Part shown: positions 1 to 8,759 of the stretch, piece by piece | Numbering within the stretch: position 1 is the stretch's first letter | Layout of the letters: each line of letters opens with the position of its first letter | The notes under the pieces: generated by a model | What the model was told of the DNA's origin: nothing | Seen by the model: only the letters and a program-made list of their open reading frames with translations | The model's database searches: none | Made by a program: the position numbers and the translations under genes | Assembly (NCBI GenBank): GCA_964247745.1 | Contig: CAXTVT010000002.1 | Location: forward strand, 1 to 64,000 | Length of the DNA: 64,000 nucleotides | Direction: 5' to 3' | Source: RH-AL1 sp964247745 | Lineage (GTDB): Bacteria; Pseudomonadota; Alphaproteobacteria; Rhizobiales; Beijerinckiaceae

Positions 1-326
1 GGCGCGGCTTCGTGCTGCATTCCTCCGATTTCTTCATCGACAACTCGACGCTGCCGATCGACGACAGGGTGTCGCTCACCGCCACGATCGACATCCTGCG
101 CGCCATCGCCAAGGGCGACGGGCCGGATTGCGCGGTGCTGGCGCTCGGCTATGCCGGCTGGCAGGCCGGCCAGCTCGAAGCCGAGATGCAGGGCAACGGC
201 TGGCTCAACGTGCCCGCCGACACCTCGCTGATCTTCGACAACGCGCTCGACTCGAAATACGAGCGCGCGGTCAGGACGCTGGGGATCGACCTGTCGCGGC
301 TTTCAAGCGCCTGCGGGCGAGCCTGA
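1..326 (+). CDS. YqgE/AlgH family protein (UPF0301), 3' part
   Basis: The frame is open from the window edge, so the 5' end lies outside. The visible part reads RGFVLHSSDF near the edge, then LALGYAGWQAGQLEAEM and NGWLNVPAD in the middle, all typical of the YqgE/AlgH (UPF0301) family. The C-terminal LGIDLSRLSSACGRA matches the usual family end, so the gene is complete at its 3' side. The family is conserved in proteobacteria, but its biochemical role is not settled; a link to transcription control has been proposed for AlgH. The next gene on the same strand is selB, about 110 bases downstream, which gives no clear functional clue. Confidence 0.85.
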   Translation, partial: RGFVLHSSDFFIDNSTLPIDDRVSLTATIDILRAIAKGDGPDCAVLALGYAGWQAGQLEAEMQGNGWLNVPADTSLIFDNALDSKYERAVRTLGIDLSRLSSACGRA

Positions 327-440
327 CGCGTAAAGGACGCGGCGCCCTCTTCGTGATTTGCGTATGGCCTTGAACGGATCGCCGTCGATATCCAGGCTGC
401 CCGGGAGGCCTGCGACGATCCCGCGTCGCGGCGCCCTTTC

Positions 441-2363
441 TTGATCGTCGGTACCGCCGGCCACGTCGACCATGGCAAGACCGCGCTCGTGCAGGCGCTG
501 ACCGGCGTCGACACCGATCGTCTCAAGGAAGAGAAGGCGCGCGGGATCACCATCGATCTCGGCTTCGCCTACATGGCCGGCCCGGACGGCGGCACGATCG
601 GCTTCGTCGACGTGCCGGGGCACGAGCGCCTCGTCCGCACCATGGTCGCCGGCGCCGCGGGCATCGATTTCGCGATCCTGGCGATCGCCGCCGACGACGG
701 GATCATGCCGCAGACGCGCGAGCATCTCGAGATCCTCGGTCTGCTCGGCCTCGCGCGCGGCGTCGTCGCGGTGACCAAATGCGACCGTGTCGATGCGGAT
801 CGCCGCGCCGCCGTCGCGGCCGAGATCGCCGGGACCGTCGTCGGCACGCCTTTCGCCGGTGGCGATCCGGCCTTCGTCTCGGCGCGCAGCGGCGAAGGCA
901 TCGACGCGTTGCGCCGACGCCTCGGCGATGAGGCCTCTCGCGCGGCGTCCCGTCCCGCGCGCGGCCTGTTCCGTCTGCCGGTCGATCGCGCCTTCACGCT
1001 GACCGGAGTCGGCACGATCGTCACCGGGACCGCGCTGCAGGGCAAGGTGCGCGTCGGCGACGACATCGTCGTTCTCCCCGGCCGGCGCCGCGCCCGCGTG
1101 CGCTCGCTGCACGCGCAGAACCGCGAGGCGGACGAGGGGGTCGCCGGCGAACGCCTGGCGCTCGCGCTGTCCGGTCCCGGCATCGATCGGGAGGTCGCGA
1201 CGCGTGGCGCCTGGATCTGCGCTGGTGCAGAGCCCGCCGCGACGGCCCGTTTCGATGCCGATCTGCGCCTCCTGTCCGGGGAGCCGCGCAGCTTGCGCGA
1301 CGGGGCGCCGGTGCATCTGCACGTCGGGGCCAGCGACGGCCTGGCCCGGGTCGTCGTGCTGGATGGCACCGTCGTCGCGCCGGGCGCCGGGTCGGCGGTG
1401 CAGATCGTGCTCGACGCGCCGCTGCCGCTGCGCCACGGCGATCTCTTCGTGCTGCGCGATGCCAGCGCGCAGCGCACGATCGGCGGCGGCCGCGTGCTCG
1501 ATCCGCGCGCGCCGCTGCGCCGTCGCCGGACGCCCGAGCGGCTCGCGCGACTCGATGCGCTGCGCCCCGCCGATCCGGCTGCAGCGCTCGCCCGCCTGCT
1601 CGCGATCCGGCCAGGGTTCGAGGATCTCGCCGCCTTTCGCGCCGACCGCGGCCTCACCGAGGCCGAGGGCGCGAGCCTCCGCGCGACGCTCGCGCTGGAG
1701 CTCTTCCAGGACGGTCTCGCCGCCTTCGTCGCGACGCCCGCGAGCTGGACCGAGCTTCGCGGCCGCGTCGACGTCGTCCTGGCCGACTTCCACGCCGCCA
1801 ATCCGGAGCTGCCGGGCCTCGCGGGCGAGCGGCTCAGGCTGCTGCTCGGCCTGACGAAGACCCTGTTTCCCGCCGTGCGGGCGCGGCTTCTGGCCGAGAA
1901 GCGCGTGGCGCTGCGCGGCCATTGGGTGCATCTGCCGGGCCATGTCGCGGAACTCGGCGCCGAGGACAAGCGACTGGCCGAGCTGGTGCGCCCGCGCGTC
2001 GCCGCCGAGCGCTTCAAGCCGCCGCGTGTGCGCGACATCGGCAAGGACATCGGCATCGAGGAGGGCGCGGTGCGCCGGGCCTGCAAGGCGTTGGCGCGGA
2101 CCGGCGATCTCGTCGAGGTGGCGCACGATCATTTCTTCCAGCGCGCCACCGTGGCCGAGATGGCGGCCATCGCGCGGGCGCTGAGCGGCGAAGGCAAGCC
2201 GTTCTCGGCCGCCGACTTCCGCGACCGGCTCGACAACGGCCGCAAGGTCGCCATCCAGATCCTGGAATTCTTCGATCGGCACGGCCTGACGCGGCGGGAC
2301 GGCGACCTGCGCCGGGTGGTCAAGGCGCCGGAGCTGGTGTTCGGCGCGGCCGAGGTGGGATGA
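441..2363 (+). CDS. selB: Selenocysteine-specific elongation factor SelB
   Basis: A 640-residue protein that delivers Sec-tRNA(Sec) to UGA codons marked by a SECIS hairpin, in place of EF-Tu. The GTPase motifs are visible: GHVDHGKT at residues 7-14, DVPGHE at 57-62 and TKCD at 112-115. Domains II and III follow, then a long C-terminal half of winged-helix character (for example RVRDIGKDIGIEEGAVRRAC), which in the family binds the SECIS element. The start is a TTG: the GTPase motif begins only seven residues later, so no longer start is needed. Neither selA, selD nor a tRNA-Sec gene is visible in the window. Its presence implies that at least one selenoprotein, often formate dehydrogenase, is encoded elsewhere. 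Confidence 0.93.
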   Translation: MIVGTAGHVDHGKTALVQALTGVDTDRLKEEKARGITIDLGFAYMAGPDGGTIGFVDVPGHERLVRTMVAGAAGIDFAILAIAADDGIMPQTREHLEILGLLGLARGVVAVTKCDRVDADRRAAVAAEIAGTVVGTPFAGGDPAFVSARSGEGIDALRRRLGDEASRAASRPARGLFRLPVDRAFTLTGVGTIVTGTALQGKVRVGDDIVVLPGRRRARVRSLHAQNREADEGVAGERLALALSGPGIDREVATRGAWICAGAEPAATARFDADLRLLSGEPRSLRDGAPVHLHVGASDGLARVVVLDGTVVAPGAGSAVQIVLDAPLPLRHGDLFVLRDASAQRTIGGGRVLDPRAPLRRRRTPERLARLDALRPADPAAALARLLAIRPGFEDLAAFRADRGLTEAEGASLRATLALELFQDGLAAFVATPASWTELRGRVDVVLADFHAANPELPGLAGERLRLLLGLTKTLFPAVRARLLAEKRVALRGHWVHLPGHVAELGAEDKRLAELVRPRVAAERFKPPRVRDIGKDIGIEEGAVRRACKALARTGDLVEVAHDHFFQRATVAEMAAIARALSGEGKPFSAADFRDRLDNGRKVAIQILEFFDRHGLTRRDGDLRRVVKAPELVFGAAEVG

Positions 2364-2429
2364 CGGGTGGCCGAAGGTGCGACGCGCTGGCTTCGGAACG
2401 AAGCTCCCGCGGCGACGATTTTCGCCGAC

Positions 2430-3668
2430 ATGAAGCCAGCCGTCCAAGCCTCCGCCGCCGTCGCATCTCCCAAGGCCAAAGCGGCCCGCTCGAAGGACAA
2501 GGGCACGGCCGCGAAGGTGAAGTCCGGCGTCAGGGCGAAGGCGGCTGCCGCGATCGCGGACGTGGTCGAGACGGGTGAGAGCGGCGACGAGTATCGCGAA
2601 GCGGCGGAGGCGGCCGGGCTCGTCTACGTCACCGACGAGACGGCGGGCATCACGCGCAAGAAATCCGGCAAGGGCTGGACCTTCCACGATGCGAAGGGCG
2701 GGACGATCACCGACTACTGGGAGCGTAAGCGCATCGAGAAGATCGGCGTGCCGCCGGCCTACGTCGACGTCTGGATCTGCCCCAAGGAGAACGGCCACAT
2801 CCAGGCGACCGGCCGCGACGACAAGGGCCGCAAGCAATACCGCTACCATCCCAAATGGAGCGAGGCGCGCGATACCGCCAAATACGCCCACATGGCCGAG
2901 TTCGGGCAGCTGTTGCCGGTTTTGCGCAAGCGCGTCGATTCCGACATGCGCAAGCAGGGCCTGCCGCGCGCCAAGGTTTTGGCCACGGTGGTGTCGCTGC
3001 TGGAGAAGTCGCTGATCCGCGTCGGCAACGAGGATTACGCCAAGGACAACAAGAGCTACGGCCTGACGACGTTGCGCAACCGCCATCTCGACGTCGAGGG
3101 CGCGACCATGCGCTTCGACTTCAAGGGCAAGAGCGGCAAGGTCTGGAACCTCGACGTCAAGGACCGCCGCGTCGCCAAGGTCGTGCGCTCGATCCAGGAT
3201 CTGCCGGGCCAGCAGCTGTTCCAGTACGTCGACGAGGACGGCCGCCGGCAGCCCGTCGATTCCAGCGACGTCAACGCCTACCTCCGCGAGATCTCCGGCG
3301 GCGCCGACATCACGGCCAAGGATTTCCGCACCTGGGCCGGGACCGTGCTGGCCTCGATCGCGCTGCAGGAATACGAGGCGGTCGATAGTCAGGCGCGCAT
3401 GAAGAAGAACGTCAAGGCGGCCATCGAGACGGTGGCCAAGAAGCTCGGCAACACCGTCACCATCTGCCGCAAGTGTTACGTGCACCCCCACGTCATCAGC
3501 TCGTATCTCGATGGCTCGCTGCTCGACGGCATCAAGCAGGAGGCGGAGGCGACGCTGAGCGAGAACGGCGACAGCTTGAAGCCGGAGGAGGCAGCGTTAC
3601 TTGGCCTCCTGAGCCGGCGCATCGGCGCCGACGTCAAGGCGGGCCGCGTCGCCGACCCGCCCGCCTGA
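2430..3668 (+). CDS. DNA topoisomerase IB (eukaryote/poxvirus-like)
   Basis: A 412-residue type IB topoisomerase that relaxes supercoils through a 3'-phosphotyrosyl bond. Diagnostic segments are PPAYVDVWICP and HIQATGRDDKGRKQYRYHP in the N-terminal half, LIRVGNEDYAKDNKSYGLTT and DITAKDFRTWAGT in the catalytic core, and CRKCYVHP, whose tyrosine (about residue 350) is the predicted nucleophile. An in-frame GTG at 2367 would add 21 residues; the ATG at 2430 is preferred because the added segment has no family resemblance. The first 50 residues are Ala/Lys-rich, a common DNA-binding tail. Bacterial homologues are scattered and thought to spread by transfer, but base composition here matches the neighbours. 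Confidence 0.93.
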   Translation: MKPAVQASAAVASPKAKAARSKDKGTAAKVKSGVRAKAAAAIADVVETGESGDEYREAAEAAGLVYVTDETAGITRKKSGKGWTFHDAKGGTITDYWERKRIEKIGVPPAYVDVWICPKENGHIQATGRDDKGRKQYRYHPKWSEARDTAKYAHMAEFGQLLPVLRKRVDSDMRKQGLPRAKVLATVVSLLEKSLIRVGNEDYAKDNKSYGLTTLRNRHLDVEGATMRFDFKGKSGKVWNLDVKDRRVAKVVRSIQDLPGQQLFQYVDEDGRRQPVDSSDVNAYLREISGGADITAKDFRTWAGTVLASIALQEYEAVDSQARMKKNVKAAIETVAKKLGNTVTICRKCYVHPHVISSYLDGSLLDGIKQEAEATLSENGDSLKPEEAALLGLLSRRIGADVKAGRVADPPA

Positions 3669-3693
3669 CCGCCTTCAGACAAAGGATCAACGC

Positions 3694-4020
3694 ATGGCCA
3701 CCCTCTACCCCGTCGCCGGCGCGGCCATCGCGGTCGCCGGCGCCGACAAGCTCGTCGGCAACCGCGGCTACGCCTCGATGTTTCGCCACCTCGGCTGGTC
3801 CGACGACGCGATGCGCGCGGCGGCCGCCGCCGAGGTGATCGGCGGCGCGCTGATGGTGCCGCGCGCGACGCGCCGCCTAGGCGGCCTGATCGTGGCCGCG
3901 GTCTCGGCCGCGGTGCTGCTGAGCGAGATCAACGAGGGCGACGGCAAGCTCGCGGCCTCACGCGGCGCCGTGCTTCTGGCCGGCCTCGGCGCCGCCTTCG
4001 CCCCCGGCGAAAAGAAATAG
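3694..4020 (+). CDS. Small DoxX-like membrane protein
   Basis: A 108-residue protein with about three hydrophobic segments: YPVAGAAIAVAGADKL near the start, a middle one around AAAAEVIGGALMVP, and LGGLIVAAVSAAVLLSEI. The short loop after the first segment and the general shape resemble small DoxX-like membrane proteins, whose function is mostly unknown. It starts 25 bases after the topoisomerase gene on the same strand and could be cotranscribed. The C terminus ends in a short charged tail (GEKK). The family call is by shape only. Confidence 0.6.
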   Translation: MATLYPVAGAAIAVAGADKLVGNRGYASMFRHLGWSDDAMRAAAAAEVIGGALMVPRATRRLGGLIVAAVSAAVLLSEINEGDGKLAASRGAVLLAGLGAAFAPGEKK

Positions 4021-4033
4021 CTTGCCGCGGCCG

Positions 4034-4486
4034 TCAGCCTCGCCACGGCTTGAGGTCGAGCAGCGGCGTGCCGCTGACGCAATCCAGGCCGCGCACCTCC
4101 AGCACGCGGCCGTGGCGCGCCACCAGCGTCACCACGGCGGAAGCGATCGGGTTGGGCCGGGTCGGAGCGCGCAGCGCGAACGGCCCGCGCATCCGGCCGC
4201 CGCGCGGCGCCAGGCGCACGAGGTCGCGCCGCGCCTCGTGCATCCAGTACAGCACCTGCAGGCTCGCGCTCTCCTCGATCCCCTCCAGCGCCGGCTCCCA
4301 AGCCGTCTCCAGCACGAGGCGGCACGGCGGGCCGGCCTCGCGGTCGCCCTGGCGCGGGCACTCGCCGCGCGCCGTCCACGGCGTCTCGATGGTCCCGATG
4401 AAGCTCAGCCAGGCGTCGCGCCGCGCCTCGACCTCGATCGCGACCTCGCCGTCCCGCAGGCCGGCGCCGCCCTCAGGTGTAGTCAA
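4034..4486 (-). CDS. TrmO/TsaA-like SAM-dependent methyltransferase
   Basis: A 150-residue protein of the TsaA/YaeB fold. E. coli TrmO uses S-adenosylmethionine to methylate N6-threonylcarbamoyladenosine at position 37 of some tRNAs. The key family signature is the stretch APTRPNPIASAVVTLVA followed by LEVRGLDCVSGTPLLDLKPW. It is shorter than E. coli TrmO (about 235 residues), which has an extra C-terminal domain, so this is the single-domain form; whether it acts on tRNA is inference. Its start overlaps the end of the upstream membrane-protein gene on the same strand by 14 bases, implying joint transcription. Confidence 0.75.
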   Translation of the reverse strand: MTTPEGGAGLRDGEVAIEVEARRDAWLSFIGTIETPWTARGECPRQGDREAGPPCRLVLETAWEPALEGIEESASLQVLYWMHEARRDLVRLAPRGGRMRGPFALRAPTRPNPIASAVVTLVARHGRVLEVRGLDCVSGTPLLDLKPWRG

Positions 4487-4814
4487 AGACGAAGCGTCCC
4501 CCGAGCCAGGCCGTCACCAGCGCCGCGCCGAACACCAGCAGCAAGGCGAGCACCTTGAAGCGCCGCGTGTGCCAGGCCACCATGCCGACAACGCTCGCGC
4601 CGGCGATGCCGACGAACTCAGCCCCGGCCACCAGCGCGTTGACCCAGGGCTCGGCGCCGGCGGTGACCGTCTCGCCCCAGTCGAGCGACATCGCCATCAT
4701 CACCGTCAGGACCGCGATGGCGCCGGAGACGAGCGTCACCACGACCGCGGCCGTCCAGAGGATCGCCGTCAGGAACTGGTGCGGACGCGTCCGATCCTGG
4801 AAAAACAACGTCAT
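4473..4814 (-). CDS. Small integral membrane protein, unknown
   Basis: A 113-residue protein with three predicted membrane segments: FLTAILWTAAVVVTLVSGAI, a segment near VAGAEFVGIAGASVVGMVAW, and LALLLVFGAALVTAWLGG. The ATG at 4814 is chosen because AGGG stands eight bases upstream; an alternative ATG at 4844 would add ten polar residues. It lies upstream of and overlaps the TrmO-like gene, on the strand opposite to the divergent ABC exporter that begins 116 bases away. No family is recognised. Confidence 0.6.
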   Translation of the reverse strand: MTLFFQDRTRPHQFLTAILWTAAVVVTLVSGAIAVLTVMMAMSLDWGETVTAGAEPWVNALVAGAEFVGIAGASVVGMVAWHTRRFKVLALLLVFGAALVTAWLGGRFVFDYT

Positions 4815-4930
4815 GGGGCGGGCCCTGCTTGCTTCCTTCGTCATGCCACCATCGCGCGGCCGTGTCGCGCGAAGATGGCGGCCGCATCTTTCGACGTGCG
4901 CCGCCGGGCTGGAAGCCCTATAAACTGGCC

Positions 4931-6775
4931 ATGACAGACATCCCGCTCATCGAGGAGGCGGTCGCCGCCGCCGAGCCCACGATCACCGGACCCAAGCGCC
5001 GCCGCCGCGGCGGCAAGGTCGACTTCAAGGCCCTGGCGCCGGTGCTGCCCTACGCGCTGCGCTACAAGGGCCGCATCGCCGGCGCCCTGGCCTCGCTCAC
5101 GCTGGCCTCGGCGGCGACGCTGATCGTGCCCATCGCGATCCGCCGCATCGTCGACTTCGGCTTCCAGCCCGACAAGGTCGGCGTCATCAACTCCTACTTC
5201 GTCGCCATGCTGGCGGTCGTGCTGGTGCTCGCGGTGGCCAGCGCCGCGCGCTACTTCTTCGTGCAGACGCTGGGCGAGCGCATCGTCTCGGACCTGCGTG
5301 CCGACGTCTTCGCCCATCTCACCACGCTCGACGCGCCGTTCTACGACAAGGCGCGCGTCGGCGAGCTGATCAGCCGCCTCACCGCCGACACGACGCAGCT
5401 GAAATCGACCTTCGGCGCCTCGGCCTCCGTGCTGCTGCGCAACCTGTTCCTCTTCGCCGGCTCGCTGGCGCTGATGTTCGTCACGTCCGCCAAGCTGTCG
5501 GCCTTCGTCTTCGTTATCATCCCGGCCGTCGTCCTCCCGCTCGTCGCCTCGGGCCGCACCGTGCGCAAGCGCTCGCGCGCGGCGCAGGACACGCTGGCCG
5601 ACGCCACGGCCTACGCCGCCGAGAGCCTCGGCGCGGTGCGCGCGATGCAGGCCTACAACGCCCAGGGGCAGACGGCGGCGCGCTTCAAGGCGGCGGTCGA
5701 GGACGCCTTCGAGGCCTCGCGCTCGGCCATCGCCGCGCGCGCGATCCTCACCGGCGTGATGATCCTGTTCGTCTTCGCCAGCGTCGTCGGCATCCTGTGG
5801 TACGGCGCGCACGACGTGCTGGCGCACCGCATGTCGGGCGGCCAGCTCTCGCAGTTCCTGCTCTACGCCGTGCTCGGCGCGACCTCGCTCGGCCAGCTCT
5901 CCGAGGTGTGGAGCGAGCTCGCCGCCGCCGCCGGCTCGGCCGGGCGCATCGGCGACCTGTTGAAGGTGCGCCCCGTCATCGTCGCCCCGGCGCAGCCCGT
6001 GGCGCTGCCGGCCATGCCGACCGGCGCGCTGACCTTCGATGGCGTCACCTTCGCCTATCCCTCGCGCGGCGAGGAGCGCGCGCTGCACGATCTCTCCTTC
6101 ACCGTGCGCCCGGGCGAGACGCTCGCCATCGTCGGCCCCTCGGGCGCCGGCAAGACCACCCTGTTCCAGCTGCTGATGCGCTTCTACGATCCCGCGCTCG
6201 GCCGCATCCTCTACGACGGGCACGATCTCCGCACGCTGGACCCCGCCGACCTTCGCGCCAAGATCCGCTCCGTGCCGCAGGAGCCGGCGATCTTCGGCGC
6301 CAGCATCGCCGACAACATCCGCTACGGCCGCCCCGACGCCAGCGTCGCCGAGGTGCGCCGCGCCGCCGAGCAGGCCGCCGCCGACGGCTTCATCCGCATG
6401 ATGCCCGAGGGCTACGAGACGATGGTCGGCGAGCGCGGCATCACGCTCAGCGGCGGCCAGCGCCAGCGCCTCGCCATCGCCCGCGCCATCCTCGACGCCG
6501 CCCCCGTGCTGCTTCTCGACGAGGCCACCTCCGCCCTCGACGCCGAGAACGAGGGCCTGGTGCAGGGCGCCCTCGACGGCCTGATGGGCACGCGCACCAC
6601 CCTCGTCATCGCGCACAGGCTGGCGACGGTGCTCAAGGCCGACCGCATCCTGGTGATGGACGCCGGCCGTATGGTGGAGGAGGGCACTCACCGCAGTTTG
6701 GTGGAGCGCGGCGGGTTGTACGCCCGGCTGGCGAAGCTGCAGTTCGACACGCAGGGGCTGGCGGCGGCGGAGTAG
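4931..6775 (+). CDS. ABC exporter, fused membrane and ATPase domains (MsbA-like)
   Basis: A 614-residue half-transporter. The N-terminal part holds a six-helix exporter-type membrane domain beginning with LAPVLPYALRYKGRIAGALA. The C-terminal ATPase domain shows Walker A (GPSGAGKTT), the signature LSGGQRQRLAIARA, Walker B followed by the D-loop (LLLDEATSALD) and the switch histidine in VIAHRLATV. Two copies would form a working exporter in the inner membrane. The family moves lipids, peptides or drugs; the substrate here cannot be told. The ATG at 4931 is chosen over an upstream in-frame codon because the extension is not membrane-like. The gene stops directly before a low-GC island. Confidence 0.9.
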   Translation: MTDIPLIEEAVAAAEPTITGPKRRRRGGKVDFKALAPVLPYALRYKGRIAGALASLTLASAATLIVPIAIRRIVDFGFQPDKVGVINSYFVAMLAVVLVLAVASAARYFFVQTLGERIVSDLRADVFAHLTTLDAPFYDKARVGELISRLTADTTQLKSTFGASASVLLRNLFLFAGSLALMFVTSAKLSAFVFVIIPAVVLPLVASGRTVRKRSRAAQDTLADATAYAAESLGAVRAMQAYNAQGQTAARFKAAVEDAFEASRSAIAARAILTGVMILFVFASVVGILWYGAHDVLAHRMSGGQLSQFLLYAVLGATSLGQLSEVWSELAAAAGSAGRIGDLLKVRPVIVAPAQPVALPAMPTGALTFDGVTFAYPSRGEERALHDLSFTVRPGETLAIVGPSGAGKTTLFQLLMRFYDPALGRILYDGHDLRTLDPADLRAKIRSVPQEPAIFGASIADNIRYGRPDASVAEVRRAAEQAAADGFIRMMPEGYETMVGERGITLSGGQRQRLAIARAILDAAPVLLLDEATSALDAENEGLVQGALDGLMGTRTTLVIAHRLATVLKADRILVMDAGRMVEEGTHRSLVERGGLYARLAKLQFDTQGLAAAE

Positions 6776-6894
6776 GAGAAATAAGTAGACTTCGTTCCTC
6801 ATATGTTCTAAAAACTAAATCATCTGTTGAGGAGCTTGTTTGTCGTCTAGCGGCCCTGCGATAACGGGCCTATAGCGGTTCGCAGAAGAGTCTC

Positions 6895-8216
6895 TTGCAA
6901 GTGAAGCATACTCACGAATTTCGCGACCCTATCCATGTGTTCGTTACTCTAGATAGTGACGAACGCCGCGTAGTGGACTCACGCCCGTTTCAGCGGTTGC
7001 GGCATATTCACCAACTTGCGACTTCGTATCTTGTTTTTCCGGGAGCTACTCACGTTCGTTTTGAGCACTCTCTTGGCGTAATGCACCTAGCTGGAATAGT
7101 TTATGACGTTGTTACAAATGCTGCGAATGTCCATGATTCTGTTAAAATCCACATGCCCGGCGATCATAGAAAAGAATATTGGCGGCGCGTTGTTAGGTTA
7201 GCAGCATTGTGTCATGATGTAGGCCATCTACCCTTTTCCCACGCTGCAGAAACTGATCTGTTGCCAAATGGTTGGAACCATGAGCGTATAACCTACGACC
7301 TTATTAGATCGCCTGAAATGCATAGTATTTTTATGGATTCAATACCGCCTATCAGGTCTGATCATGTCGCTAAAATCGCGATAGGCCCTAAAAAGCTTTC
7401 GCAATTTGAGACAGACGCAGTGTTTGATATTTGGGAGACTCTATTATCAGAAATCATTGTTGGGGATGCATTTGGGTCGATCGTATAGACTACCTTCTAC
7501 GAGATGCGTATCACGCGGGGGTAGTTTATGGACGGTTTGATCATCATAGATTGATCCAAACACTGCGAATCCTCCCCAAGAGCCAGGATGACAAGGGCTC
7601 GGCAGAGCCTTGGCTAGGGATTGAGGAGGGTGGTTTGGAAGCTGCCGAAGCTATGTCGCTTGCTCGATATTTCATGTATAAACAAATTTACTTCCACCGC
7701 GTAAGACGAGCTTACGATATTCATTTAAAGGACTTTTTAAAAGAGTGGCTAGATTCAGGTTTTTTTGCAACGGATGTCAATAGCCACTTAGCTATGACTG
7801 ACAATGAAGTAATGGCCGCGATGCTATCTGCCGCGAGAGACGAAAACGCTAGGGGGCATATACATGCGAAAAGGATTGTCGATAGAGAGCACTTTGGGCG
7901 TGTCTATCAGAGAAATCCTTCGGACCAAAAAATCAATCGTTTGGCTACGGATCGGGTGTTTTATGCTTTGGTCGAGAAATTTGGGTCTAGCAGTATCCGC
8001 CGAGATGCCTACCCTCCAAAGGCGGCTGCGCTGGACTTTCCGGTTTTGCAATCAACTGGTGTCGTCGAATCGTCTATCAACTTATCTGAAACCCTACAAA
8101 ACATCCCTTCTGCTACGTTCGATCTTGTTTTCTGCGATAGATCCAAGAAGGATGAAGCAATTAGCTTTTTGACTCAGAATCGGAGAGAGATAATTCAGCC
8201 GAAGGATAAAGCGTGA
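6895..8216 (+). pseudogene. HD-superfamily phosphohydrolase (COG1078-like), frameshifted
   Basis: Two frames together encode one HD phosphohydrolase of about 440 residues. The first frame (6895-7488) holds PFQRLRHIHQLATSYLVFPG, THVRFEHSLGVMH and the metal-binding LCHDVGHLPFSH. The second frame takes over at VDRIDYLLRDAYHAGVVYG. Relatives continue from SEIIVGDAFG straight into VDRIDYLL, so a single base is missing in the G run at 7474-7476. Either the gene is broken or the read lacks a G. Family members hydrolyse nucleotides such as dGTP or other phosphoesters; the substrate is unknown. The start is TTG at 6895 or GTG at 6901, both near an AGAAGAG. The next gene overlaps its stop by one base. 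Confidence 0.82.
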
Positions 8217-8755
8217 TGAGCGGTCCCGACCAGACGAGCATCGTTCTGTACACCATGCGATCCTTAAAAGATCAGGGTAGCTGGTGTGGGGAGACTCACG
8301 TGCAGAAAAGTCTTTTTTTGTGTCAAGAGATCGTTCGTGTTACTTCAGGCTTCAAATATGTGCTTTACAAGCATGGTCCTTATTCTTTTGAGCTTTCTGA
8401 GCATTTGCAGCTTCTTATAAGTGACGATTATGTTCGCGTAATGAGCCGTCCGCCTTATGGACCCTCCCTTGAACTGTCAGATGAAGCAACTCAGTTGTCC
8501 AACGAGGTTGCTGACAGTGCTGTCGCCGATCGAATTCAGTTCATAGCTAAGAAACTCAATCGAAGAGGGGTGTCGGATTTAGAGCGCCTTGCGACATCGG
8601 TCTACATCAATAATAAATATCTTGATATTGTCTCGATTGATAAAAAAGCTGAGATCTTGAATTCGATCAAGAGCCACGTCCCAGTTGATTCTGCGAAGCT
8701 CGCATTTTTAGAGATCGAAGCTATCCAATTAGAGGCTCAAGCCTCTTTTCAATAG
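8216..8755 (+). CDS. YwgA/Panacea-like winged-helix-type protein
   Basis: A 179-residue protein. The segment HVQKSLFLCQEIVRVTSGF followed by YVLYKHGPYSFELSEHLQ has the shape of the YwgA and DUF4065 (Panacea) group: a leucine-rich first helix, then a Y-x-H/Y-GPYS motif and a winged-helix-like segment. Panacea domains act as antitoxins in several toxin-antitoxin pairs. From memory, B. subtilis ywgA lies next to the HD phosphohydrolase gene ywfO, which matches the pairing here. The ATG at 8216 forms a TGATG overlap with the HD gene stop, with AAGGAT eight bases upstream, so the two are translationally coupled. A regulatory or antitoxin role is inference. Confidence 0.65.
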   Translation: MSGPDQTSIVLYTMRSLKDQGSWCGETHVQKSLFLCQEIVRVTSGFKYVLYKHGPYSFELSEHLQLLISDDYVRVMSRPPYGPSLELSDEATQLSNEVADSAVADRIQFIAKKLNRRGVSDLERLATSVYINNKYLDIVSIDKKAEILNSIKSHVPVDSAKLAFLEIEAIQLEAQASFQ

Positions 8756-8759
8756 GATT

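Larger units (their letters stand above)
6776..8757. other. Low-GC island carrying the HD-YwgA gene pair
   Basis: Base composition drops abruptly after the ABC exporter stop and recovers near 8760. By hand count the line 8341-8400 holds 22 G/C in 60, against 39 in 60 at 10501-10560. Codon use in both genes favours A/T-ending codons, unlike all neighbours. I see no integrase, transposase, tRNA or clear target duplication at either edge, so the route of entry is unknown. The right edge abuts a broken methyltransferase tail, which suggests that the insertion or a linked deletion destroyed an older gene. Confidence 0.75.

Noticed and set aside
364..444. 26-codon frame ending in the selB start region
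   Set aside because: No ribosome binding site or family; too short to support.
303..3491. 1062-codon open frame on the minus strand opposite selB and the topoisomerase
   Set aside because: It is low-complexity Arg/Ala/Gly/Asp sequence with no family motif, produced by codon bias of two clear genes on the other strand.
4841..6802. 653-codon minus-strand frame opposite the ABC exporter
   Set aside because: Same kind of antisense shadow; the plus strand has all ABC motifs.
7461..7480. Programmed -1 ribosomal frameshift in the HD gene
   Set aside because: A -1 shift would restore the frame, but the TTTGGG context gives poor tRNA re-pairing and no stimulator was noticed. A lost G is simpler.
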